DNA of 6,979 nt, taken from the NCBI GenBank assembly GCA_023426625.1, contig JAFAAJ010000187.1:1-6979 (forward strand). Direction: 5' to 3'. The notes under the pieces were generated by a model. The model saw nothing but the letters and a program-made list of their open reading frames with translations, had not been told where the DNA came from and did not search any database. Position 1 is the stretch's first letter; each line of letters begins with the position of its first letter. Positions 1 to 5,211 of the stretch are shown piece by piece. The position numbers were made by a program, and so were the translations under genes. This stretch comes from Bacteroidota bacterium (GTDB taxonomy: Bacteria; Bacteroidota; Bacteroidia; Flavobacteriales; Weeksellaceae).

Positions 1-358
1 TTTCAATTTTCAAATCGAAATAATCTCTCAGATCATTTTGGGAAATTAGATTTTCATTAACGAGAAATTGCAGGATCTCCTTTCCTGAATTATTGAAGAA
101 ATTATTGGTAAGCTCCTTCAGCAGGAACTTTTTGTATTCCTCCACAGGAACTGCAACGGTATACCTGAATATTCTTCCTTCTTTTGCTGTAGATAAATAG
201 CCCTTTTCAACCAGTATTTTAAGGTAAGTGGAAACCGTGTTCTGATGTGGTTTTGGTTCGGGATGCTGTTCCATAATATCTTTCAGATAAAAAGAATCAA
301 GCTTCCAGAAAAGTTTCATTAGATTTTCTTCGGCAGAGGTAAGATGATTTATTTTCAT
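1..358 (-). CDS. BlaI/MecI/CopY-family winged-helix transcriptional repressor (partial, C-terminus beyond left edge)
   Basis: Reading the minus strand from the ATG at 358-356 gives 119 uninterrupted codons up to the left edge, with no stop. The N-terminus carries the family pattern LTSAEENLMKLFW (residues 6-18). The recognition-helix region follows at about 38-53 (NTVSTYLKILVEKG), then a wing with KEGRIFRYTV (59-68). The C-terminal part, about 71-119, is the helical dimerisation region. Family members are usually about 115-130 residues, so only a few residues should be missing. Such proteins bind palindromic operators as dimers. In beta-lactam resistance systems they are inactivated by cleavage triggered by a BlaR1/MecR1-type M56 metalloprotease, and in Bacteroidota they often sit next to an M56 gene. 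That partner would lie past the left edge and is not visible here. The gene starts 6 bases after the PAP2-like gene stops, so co-transcription is likely. The family call is strong; the target genes are unknown. Confidence 0.88.
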   Translation of the reverse strand, partial: MKINHLTSAEENLMKLFWKLDSFYLKDIMEQHPEPKPHQNTVSTYLKILVEKGYLSTAKEGRIFRYTVAVPVEEYKKFLLKELTNNFFNNSGKEILQFLVNENLISQNDLRDYFDLKIE

Positions 359-364
359 ATCAAA

Positions 365-967
365 TTAATGTTGAAGCTGTATATTAGAATAAAGATAAAT
401 AAAAGATACCACAAAAGCTATTCCCGCACCCATAAATACTTCTTGTACAGTATGTCTTTTTAAAATGACTCTTGTAAGTCCCACCAAGACAGCAATTCCC
501 AGCCAAAAAAGTCCGGCTTTCCAATCCATCGCAAAAAATAAAGCGGCCACAAACACATTGAAAGCCGTATGCTTAGACCTTTTAATATAAAAATTGCTGA
601 TCTGTAATGCAAATAAGAGAATTAAGATAAATAACATCACAAGATCCAAAAGTCCGTTCCTTACATAATGGAAAATAAGGTACGAAACCACACAGACCGC
701 TATAAAAATGTACAGTGTTTTTCTCTGAACCCGGTTAGAAACATCCATGTTGGTATATCTTCCGGTCTTCACATTCCAGATCAGCCAGATAATGACAGGA
801 AGAATGATCATTAAAAATATAGGAAGGAAATACCGCAGAGAATCATTCAGGGAATAGATCTGAATGCTCATATACACGAAAAATATAAATAAAGAAACCA
901 GCGGATTGAAAAAGTCTGAGATAATTTTTGAAATTTTATGCGTGTACGAAGGTTGTTGATCTGCCAT
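365..967 (-). CDS. PAP2-superfamily-like integral membrane protein with altered phosphatase motifs
   Basis: This 200-residue protein has about six hydrophobic segments (near 22-40, 46-65, 84-103, 106-126, 136-163 and 177-196). PAP2 enzymes remove phosphate from lipid phosphates such as undecaprenyl pyrophosphate or phosphatidic acid at the membrane. Degenerate forms of the three PAP2 motifs can be seen: a basic stretch with NRVQRK (78-83), SKHTAF (131-136) in place of the usual SGH, and TR-x5-H-x3-E (T165, R166, H172, E176), where the family normally has SR-x5-H-x3-D. The key Arg and both His residues are kept, but the final Asp is Glu. I chose the ATG at 967. An in-frame ATG at 1144 would add 59 residues, but that extension would run through the promoter at 983-1010 and overlap pdhA in antisense. 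Co-transcription with the BlaI-type gene 6 bases downstream is likely. Activity and substrate are uncertain. Confidence 0.75.
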   Translation of the reverse strand: MADQQPSYTHKISKIISDFFNPLVSLFIFFVYMSIQIYSLNDSLRYFLPIFLMIILPVIIWLIWNVKTGRYTNMDVSNRVQRKTLYIFIAVCVVSYLIFHYVRNGLLDLVMLFILILLFALQISNFYIKRSKHTAFNVFVAALFFAMDWKAGLFWLGIAVLVGLTRVILKRHTVQEVFMGAGIAFVVSFIYLYSNIQLQH

Positions 968-982
968 AATAAGTTTAAAATT

Positions 983-1010
983 CAAATATAAGATTAAACT
1001 CAAAAAACAA
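983..1010 (-). promoter_or_regulatory. Bacteroidota-type promoter for the PAP2-like/BlaI unit
   Basis: On the minus strand a TTG (plus coordinates 1008-1010) and a TATATTTG (983-990) are separated by 17 bases. This fits the known Bacteroidota consensus of a -33 TTG and a -7 TAnnTTTG. Transcription would begin about 5 bases past the -7 box, near 977, giving a leader of about 10 bases before the ATG at 967. This supports the shorter start of the PAP2-like gene. Confidence 0.6.
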
Positions 1011-1046
1011 TTGGTTATGTATACAATAAAAACAAAGTTTTTTTTA

Positions 1047-1054
1047 TAATTTTG
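1047..1054 (+). promoter_or_regulatory. Probable -7 promoter element of pdhA
   Basis: TAATTTTG matches the Bacteroidota -7 consensus TAnnTTTG and is followed by C, as is common. It lies 38 bases before the pdhA ATG, implying a leader of about 30-35 bases. No TTG is found 17-23 bases upstream, so the -33 element is weak or the promoter depends on an activator. An 8-base palindrome, TGTATACA at 1018-1025, lies where the -33 region would be. Confidence 0.45.
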
Positions 1055-1092
1055 CTCAACTATTTCATAATAAATAAGCAAAGAGCTAACAC

Positions 1093-2094
1093 ATGAAAGA
1101 ATTTTCGAAAGAGGTATACCTGAAGTGGTATGAAGATATGACAATGTGGAGAAGGTTTGAAGACAAATGCCGTTCTCTTTATCTAAAACAAAAAATCAGA
1201 GGTTTCTTACATTTGTATAACGGTCAGGAAGCTATTCCGGCAGGTTTTACACATGCAATGGATCTTACCAAAGATAGTATGATTACTGCTTACAGATGTC
1301 ATATCCATCCAATGGCAATGGGAGTAGACCCTAAAAGAATCATGGCGGAACTTTGCGGAAAAGCAACAGGAACTTCCGGAGGTATGGGTGGTTCTATGCA
1401 CATTTTCAGTAAAGAACACCGTTTCTATGGAGGTCACGGTATTGTAGGGGGACAAATTCCTTTGGGAGCAGGTATTGCTTTCGCAGATAAATATTTTGAC
1501 AGAAAAGCTGTAAACATTTGTTTCTTTGGAGATGGAGCGGCAAGACAGGGTTCATTGCACGAAACATTCAATATGGCGATGAACTGGAAACTTCCTGTAG
1601 TATTTGTGGTTGAAAACAACCAGTATGCGATGGGAACTTCTGTAAAAAGAACAGCTAATCACGAAGATATCTATAAATTAGGATTAGGATACGAAATGCC
1701 TTGTCTTGCGGTAGATGCAATGGATCCTGAAAAAGTGGCAGAAGCTGCTTATGAAGCGATTGAAAGAGCAAGAAGAGGAGACGGGCCTACTTTCATTGAG
1801 GCAAGAACATACCGTTACAGAGGACACTCTATGTCTGATGCAGAACCATACAGAAGCAAAGAAGAAGTAGCTCTTCATAAAAACGATGACCCTATCGAGT
1901 TGATAAAACAAAGAATTTTAGCCAACAACTGGGCTACGGAAGAAGAACTGGATGCTTTAGATAACAAATCAAGAGACTTTGTGGAAGAATGTGTAGAATT
2001 CATGGAAAATTCTCCATATCCTACAGCAGACAAGATCTATGAATATGTTTACGCTCAGGAAGATTACCCATTCTTAGATAAATTAGAAAATTAA
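1093..2094 (+). CDS. pdhA: Pyruvate dehydrogenase complex E1 component, alpha subunit
   Basis: With E1 beta this subunit carries out thiamine-diphosphate-dependent decarboxylation of pyruvate and reductive acetylation of the E2 lipoyl group in the cytoplasm. The protein has 333 residues, a normal length for a separate E1 alpha. The thiamine-diphosphate motif is complete: G146-D147-G148, 26 residues, then N175-N176. The active-site loop RYRGHSMSD (241-249) holds the conserved His245, and corresponds to the loop phosphorylated in mitochondrial E1 alpha. An N-terminal GQEA motif (44-47) and GTSGGMGGSMH (93-103) are also family hallmarks. The start codon is preceded by only a weak purine stretch. 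The next gene is E2, so the two are probably one transcript. E1 beta does not follow and must be encoded elsewhere; a separate E1 beta gene is, as I recall, usual in flavobacteria. The alternative, a branched-chain 2-oxoacid E1 alpha, is less likely given the E2 neighbour and the sequence style. Confidence 0.96.
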   Translation: MKEFSKEVYLKWYEDMTMWRRFEDKCRSLYLKQKIRGFLHLYNGQEAIPAGFTHAMDLTKDSMITAYRCHIHPMAMGVDPKRIMAELCGKATGTSGGMGGSMHIFSKEHRFYGGHGIVGGQIPLGAGIAFADKYFDRKAVNICFFGDGAARQGSLHETFNMAMNWKLPVVFVVENNQYAMGTSVKRTANHEDIYKLGLGYEMPCLAVDAMDPEKVAEAAYEAIERARRGDGPTFIEARTYRYRGHSMSDAEPYRSKEEVALHKNDDPIELIKQRILANNWATEEELDALDNKSRDFVEECVEFMENSPYPTADKIYEYVYAQEDYPFLDKLEN

Positions 2095-2100
2095 TAATTA

Positions 2101-2168
2101 GATAATTTGAGGATTTGAAAATGAGTTAATTATTTTTAATTCTCACATCATCACATTAACAGATTATC
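2101..2168. repeat. 68-base imperfect palindrome filling the pdhA-pdhC spacer
   Basis: The arms 2101-2132 and 2137-2168 are both 32 bases and align without gaps as an inverted repeat. 22 of 32 positions are complementary, or 24 counting G-T pairs, around a TTTT centre at 2133-2136. The outer ends (GATAAT / ATTATC) and inner ends (AATTA / TAATT) pair best. The element occupies most of the 87 bases between pdhA and pdhC and has no run of T after it, so it does not look like a normal terminator. I recall similar A+T-rich elements built from pieces like 'cacattatcacatta' in many Chryseobacterium intergenic regions, but could not check this. Confidence 0.6.
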
Positions 2169-2181
2169 ATATTAGAAAATT

Positions 2182-3792
2182 ATGGCAGAAGTAATTACAA
2201 TGCCTCGTCTTTCCGACACCATGACGGAAGGTAAGGTGGCAAAATGGCATAAAAAAGTAGGCGATAAAATAAAGGAAGGAGATATTCTTGCTGAAATCGA
2301 AACAGATAAAGCAGTTCAGGATTTTGAATCTGAGGTTGAAGGAACCCTTTTATACGTAGGAGTGGAAGAAGGAAACGCTGCTGCCGTAGATACTGTTTTG
2401 GCAATTATCGGGAATGAAGGAGAAGATATTTCTGGATTAACAGGTGGAAGCGCTTCCAACACGGGTTCAGAAGAAAAAAAATCTGAAGAAGAATCAAGAA
2501 CAGAAAATAACTCAACTGCTGTGGAGCAAGCTGCTACAGGAGTTCCGGCAGGAGTAGAAGTGATCACAATGCCTCGTCTTTCTGATACCATGACGGAAGG
2601 TAAGGTAGCGAAATGGCACAAAAACGTAGGTGATACCGTAAAAGAAGGCGATATCCTTGCAGAAATCGAAACAGATAAAGCCGTTCAGGATTTTGAATCT
2701 GAATTCAATGGGGTGTTATTGAAACAGGGAGTAGAAGAAGGTGGTGGTGCTCCGGTAGATTCTGTATTGGCAATTATTGGCCCTGAAGGAACTGACGTTT
2801 CAGGTATTGGTGCTCCAAAAGCTGAAGCTCAATCTGCAGAAAAAACAGCTGAACAAAAAACAGATGCTAAAGCGGAAGAAAAAGTGGCTTCGGCTGTAAA
2901 TTCTTCATCTTCTGACAGAGTGGCTATTTCTCCTTTAGCTAAAAAAATGGCTCAGGAAAAAGGTGTTGACATTAATAGTGTTCAGGGATCAGGAGAAAAC
3001 GGAAGAATCGTTAAAAAAGATATTGAAAATTATCAGCCTTCTCAGGCAAAAGCGACTGCATCTGCTTCGGCAACAAGCGCAGCAGCAGAAGTTGCTGTAA
3101 ACTTTGTTCAGGGAGAAGATACAGAGACTCCAAACTCACAGGTAAGAAATGTTATTGCTAAACGTCTTTCTGAAAGTAAATTCTCTGCTCCTCACTACTA
3201 TCTGATGGTAGAGATCAACATGGATAAAGCCATTGAGGCACGAAAAGAGATCAATTCTTTACCGGATACAAAAATTTCTTTCAATGATATGATCATTAAA
3301 GCAACAGCGATTGCCTTAAGAAAACATCCGCAGGTGAATTCAAGCTGGGCAGGAGATAAGATCATTCACAGAGGAAATATCAATATTGGGGTAGCGGTGG
3401 CTATTCCTGACGGATTGGTGGTTCCTGTTCTTAAGAATACAGATCAGATGAGCTATACGCAAATTTCTGCTGCCGTAAAAGATATGGCTTCAAGAGCTAA
3501 ATCTAAAGGTCTTAAGGCAAATGAAATGGAAGGTTCAACATTCTCTATTTCCAATTTGGGAATGTTCGGAATTGAAACCTTTACAAGTATCATTAATCAG
3601 CCAAACTCAGCGATCCTTTCTGTAGGAGCGATCATTGAAAAACCGATTGTTAAAAACGGTCAGATCGTAGTAGGCAACACGATGAAACTTTCATTAGCTT
3701 GCGACCACAGAGTAGTAGATGGAGCAACTGGTGCTGAATTCTTACAAACATTAAGAACTTATCTTGAAAATCCTTTAACTCTGTTACTGTAA
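2182..3792 (+). CDS. pdhC: Pyruvate dehydrogenase complex E2 (dihydrolipoamide acetyltransferase) with two lipoyl domains
   Basis: This 536-residue E2 core subunit transfers the acetyl group from E1 to coenzyme A through swinging lipoyl arms. Domains in order: lipoyl domain 1 (about 3-78, lipoylated K43 in ETDKAV), an acidic/Ser/Thr linker, lipoyl domain 2 (about 126-202, K166 in the same motif), an Ala/Lys/Glu-rich linker (about 205-240), the peripheral-subunit-binding domain (about 247-285, with ISPLAKKMA and GSGENGRIVKKDI), an Ala-rich linker, and the catalytic acyltransferase domain (about 315-536). The catalytic motif DHRVVDG (508-514) supplies His509 and Asp513. The 2-oxoacid could be questioned, since E2s for 2-oxoglutarate and branched-chain acids share the fold, but two lipoyl domains and linkage to pdhA favour pyruvate. 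The gene lies 87 bases after pdhA and ends just before a strong terminator. All key residues are present. Confidence 0.96.
   Translation: MAEVITMPRLSDTMTEGKVAKWHKKVGDKIKEGDILAEIETDKAVQDFESEVEGTLLYVGVEEGNAAAVDTVLAIIGNEGEDISGLTGGSASNTGSEEKKSEEESRTENNSTAVEQAATGVPAGVEVITMPRLSDTMTEGKVAKWHKNVGDTVKEGDILAEIETDKAVQDFESEFNGVLLKQGVEEGGGAPVDSVLAIIGPEGTDVSGIGAPKAEAQSAEKTAEQKTDAKAEEKVASAVNSSSSDRVAISPLAKKMAQEKGVDINSVQGSGENGRIVKKDIENYQPSQAKATASASATSAAAEVAVNFVQGEDTETPNSQVRNVIAKRLSESKFSAPHYYLMVEINMDKAIEARKEINSLPDTKISFNDMIIKATAIALRKHPQVNSSWAGDKIIHRGNINIGVAVAIPDGLVVPVLKNTDQMSYTQISAAVKDMASRAKSKGLKANEMEGSTFSISNLGMFGIETFTSIINQPNSAILSVGAIIEKPIVKNGQIVVGNTMKLSLACDHRVVDGATGAEFLQTLRTYLENPLTLLL
2188..2334 (+). repeat. 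Lipoyl-domain coding repeat, copy 1 (copy 2 at 2557-2703)
   Basis: These 49 codons (E2 residues 3-51) recur 369 bases downstream at 2557-2703 (residues 126-174). 46 of the 49 encoded residues are identical, the changes being K25N, K29T and I30V, and long DNA blocks match exactly, such as the stretch encoding TMTEGKV. Beyond the repeat the rest of each lipoyl domain is clearly more diverged. This points to an internal domain duplication kept similar by selection or by recombination between the copies. Confidence 0.85.
2557..2703 (+). repeat. Lipoyl-domain coding repeat, copy 2 (copy 1 at 2188-2334)
   Basis: Second copy of the duplicated N-terminal part of the lipoyl domain in the E2 gene, in frame with the first and including the lipoyl-lysine codon (K166). 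Most of the DNA differences between the copies fall at third codon positions. Confidence 0.85.
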
Positions 3793-3813
3793 TTTCTTGA
3801 TATTTAAAATATT

Positions 3814-3840
3814 AAAACCTCTCACTTCGAGAGGTTTTTT
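3814..3840 (+). terminator. Intrinsic terminator after pdhC
   Basis: The stem AAAACCTCTC (3814-3823) pairs perfectly with GAGAGGTTTT (3829-3838) across the 5-base loop ACTTC, and the T run continues to 3840. It begins 21 bases after the pdhC stop. The flanking A and T runs would let it work in both directions, but no gene converges on it from the right. Confidence 0.92.
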
Positions 3841-3851
3841 GTTGGGTGTTG

Positions 3852-3898
3852 TTTGAAATTTTAACATATTGATTTATAAATTGTACTTGAATTTCAAA
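3852..3898. repeat. 9-base perfect inverted repeat upstream of and within the lolD promoter
   Basis: TTTGAAATT (3852-3860) is matched exactly by its reverse complement AATTTCAAA (3890-3898), 29 bases apart. The right arm lies between the -33 and -7 elements of the predicted lolD promoter. A 10-base palindrome, ATTTATAAAT (3872-3881), sits nearly at the centre. In DNA this rich in A+T, chance is a real alternative. As an operator pair the arms are about 38 bases apart, centre to centre. Confidence 0.35.
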
Positions 3899-3916
3899 AT
3901 CAAATTACTATTTTTG
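3887..3916 (+). promoter_or_regulatory. Bacteroidota-type promoter of lolD, nearly touching the start codon
   Basis: A TTG (3887-3889) and a TATTTTTG (3909-3916) are spaced by 19 bases, matching the -33/-7 consensus of Bacteroidota. The -7 box ends 4 bases before the ATG at 3921, so transcription should begin at or very near the start codon. The position right after the pdhC terminator fits a new transcription unit. Confidence 0.65.
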
Positions 3917-3920
3917 AATC

Positions 3921-4589
3921 ATGATTAAAGCAAGGAATATCCATAAATCTTATGGGAATTTAGAAGTATTAAAAGGGGTTGACATCCATATCAAAGAAGG
4001 GGAAGTGGTATCTATTGTGGGGGAATCCGGAGCGGGAAAATCTACGCTTTTGCAGATTCTGGGAACGCTGGATCAGCCTACGAATTCTAAACATTATGAT
4101 ACCGAAATTACAATTGCTAAGGAGTCTTTCATCAATATGAACGACAAGCAGCTCTCTAAATTCAGAAATCAGAATATAGGTTTCGTATTTCAGTTCCATC
4201 AGCTTCTTCCGGAGTTTACCGCTTTGGAAAACGTTCTGTTACCTACTAAAATTGCAGGTGCTAATGAAAAAGAAGCCCTTGAGAAAGCCTATGCTTTATT
4301 TGAAGATTTAAAAATAGAACAAAGATTGCATCATAAACCCAACCAATTGTCCGGGGGGGAAGCGCAAAGAGTAGCGGTGGCAAGAGCCTTGATCAATTCT
4401 CCGAAGATCATTTTTGCCGATGAGCCTACCGGTAACCTTGATTCGAAAAATGCAGATGATCTCCACAGTTTGTTTTTTCATCTGAGAGATAAATATAACC
4501 AGACATTTGTCATTGTAACACACAACCCTCATTTAGCAGAAATTACAGACAGAAAACTGGTGATGAAAGACGGGATGATTATTGAATAA
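3921..4589 (+). CDS. lolD: ABC transporter ATP-binding protein, LolD type (lipoprotein release / MacB-like)
   Basis: This is a 222-residue ATPase of the LolD/MacB/FtsE branch of ABC transporters. LolD powers the LolCE inner-membrane complex that releases lipoproteins for transfer to the outer membrane. The nucleotide-binding elements are complete and in order: Walker A GESGAGKST (34-42), Q-loop Gln91 in FVFQFHQLLPEFTALENV, signature LSGGE (143-147), Walker B IIFADEP (163-169), D-loop GNLDS (171-175) and switch His201. The motifs QFHQLLPEFTALENV and EPTGNLD are typical of this subfamily. A stretch at about 54-76 is less typical of LolD and looks like a small surface insertion. No permease gene is adjacent, so the membrane partner must be elsewhere. 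The start at 3921 fits the usual N-terminus of the family. An ATPase of a MacB-like exporter remains possible. Confidence 0.88.
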   Translation: MIKARNIHKSYGNLEVLKGVDIHIKEGEVVSIVGESGAGKSTLLQILGTLDQPTNSKHYDTEITIAKESFINMNDKQLSKFRNQNIGFVFQFHQLLPEFTALENVLLPTKIAGANEKEALEKAYALFEDLKIEQRLHHKPNQLSGGEAQRVAVARALINSPKIIFADEPTGNLDSKNADDLHSLFFHLRDKYNQTFVIVTHNPHLAEITDRKLVMKDGMIIE

Positions 4590-4604
4590 AAACACACTTT
4601 ACCG

Positions 4605-5180
4605 ATGATGAAAAAAATTATATTCCTGTTTCTCTTTATGGTTTCCTGTTGCTGTTTTCATGCGCAGGAAAAAAATACCGCATTGCCGGAATCGAAGATT
4701 CTGGAAATCAAAAACTATCTGAAAGGCAAAAACTACAATCAGGATATTGCTGTTTTCATTAATTTTAAAATTCATTCAGGGAAGTACCGGTACTTTGTGT
4801 ATGACCTGAAGAACAATAAAATCCTTCAAAAAGCCATTGTTTCTCATGGTTCAGGATCTGTTATTGCCAACTCTGATAAATTGGCGTTCAGTAATGTCGA
4901 AGGATCTTATCAATCGTCTTTAGGAAAGTATGAGATCCGTGAAAACTATGTAGGGCAATTCGGGAAGTCTTATCGCCTAAATGGCCTGGACAGTTCCAAC
5001 AGCAACGCCAGAAAAAGAGCCATCGTTCTACATTCTTATTCTTGTATTCCGGATAAAGAAAGTAATGAGCCTGCATGTTTAAGTTTAGGTTGTCCGATGC
5101 TTTCATCCAATGCATTCAGTCAAACTGCAAAATACATTGATCAGTCTAAAAAACCGATCATTTTATATGCATTCTATTAA
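4605..5180 (+). CDS. Exported YkuD_2-family protein (L,D-transpeptidase catalytic domain-like)
   Basis: This 191-residue protein begins with an export signal: MMKK, a hydrophobic stretch (5-13), then S-C-C-C-F-H-A-Q (14-21). Cleavage after HA (signal peptidase I) looks possible. Lipoprotein processing at one of Cys15-17 is also possible because M-V-S-C resembles a weak lipobox. The rest resembles the YkuD_2 (murein L,D-transpeptidase catalytic domain) family: SHGSGS (80-85), SSLGKYEI (104-111), an N-x-N-A-R-K-R-A-I-V-L-H run ending at His143, and the likely nucleophile Cys163 in SLGCPM (160-165). Classical L,D-transpeptidases cross-link peptidoglycan stem peptides or attach proteins to them in the periplasm. 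In this subfamily the usual Arg after the catalytic Cys motif is absent. A second ATG at 4608 is an equally plausible start. The gene lies 15 bases after lolD, so co-transcription is likely. Function in this organism is inferred. Confidence 0.82.
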   Translation: MMKKIIFLFLFMVSCCCFHAQEKNTALPESKILEIKNYLKGKNYNQDIAVFINFKIHSGKYRYFVYDLKNNKILQKAIVSHGSGSVIANSDKLAFSNVEGSYQSSLGKYEIRENYVGQFGKSYRLNGLDSSNSNARKRAIVLHSYSCIPDKESNEPACLSLGCPMLSSNAFSQTAKYIDQSKKPIILYAFY

Positions 5181-5181
5181 T

Positions 5182-5204
5182 TCATAACTCATAACTCATA
5201 CTCT
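5182..5204 (+). repeat. Short heptamer tandem repeat before radC
   Basis: TCATAAC occurs twice head to tail (5182-5188 and 5189-5195), followed by the imperfect copy TCATACTC. The repeat fills most of the 31-base gap between the transpeptidase-like gene and radC. It stands where a ribosome-binding site would be expected, and no purine-rich Shine-Dalgarno sequence is present. It may be low-complexity spacer or a variable-length tract. Confidence 0.5.
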
Positions 5205-5211
5205 TTTTAGA

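Noticed and set aside
968..1144. A 59-residue N-terminal extension of the PAP2-like protein starting at 1144 on the minus strand
   Set aside because: It would overlap the start of pdhA in antisense and run through a good promoter (983-1010). The MADQQPS start at 967 gives a normal membrane protein.
1207..1911. Minus-strand open frames inside pdhA
   Set aside because: They are antisense to a strongly conserved gene, have no family-like content and no promoter or initiation signal; they are shadows.
2101..2181. The pdhA-pdhC palindrome as an intrinsic terminator or a CRISPR/tRNA element
   Set aside because: The stem is imperfect and A+T-rich with no T tail. There is only one palindrome, without spaced repeats or a cloverleaf pattern.
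2195..2621. Minus-strand open frames inside pdhC
   Set aside because: They are antisense to the lipoyl-domain region, and their composition follows from the codon use of the real gene.
4350..4360. A run of seven G in lolD as a phase-variation tract
   Set aside because: It encodes the obligatory Gly-Gly of the LSGGE signature and is short; nothing suggests on/off switching of an essential-type ATPase.
3969..4532. Minus-strand open frames inside lolD
   Set aside because: Antisense to a complete ABC ATPase, with no independent support.
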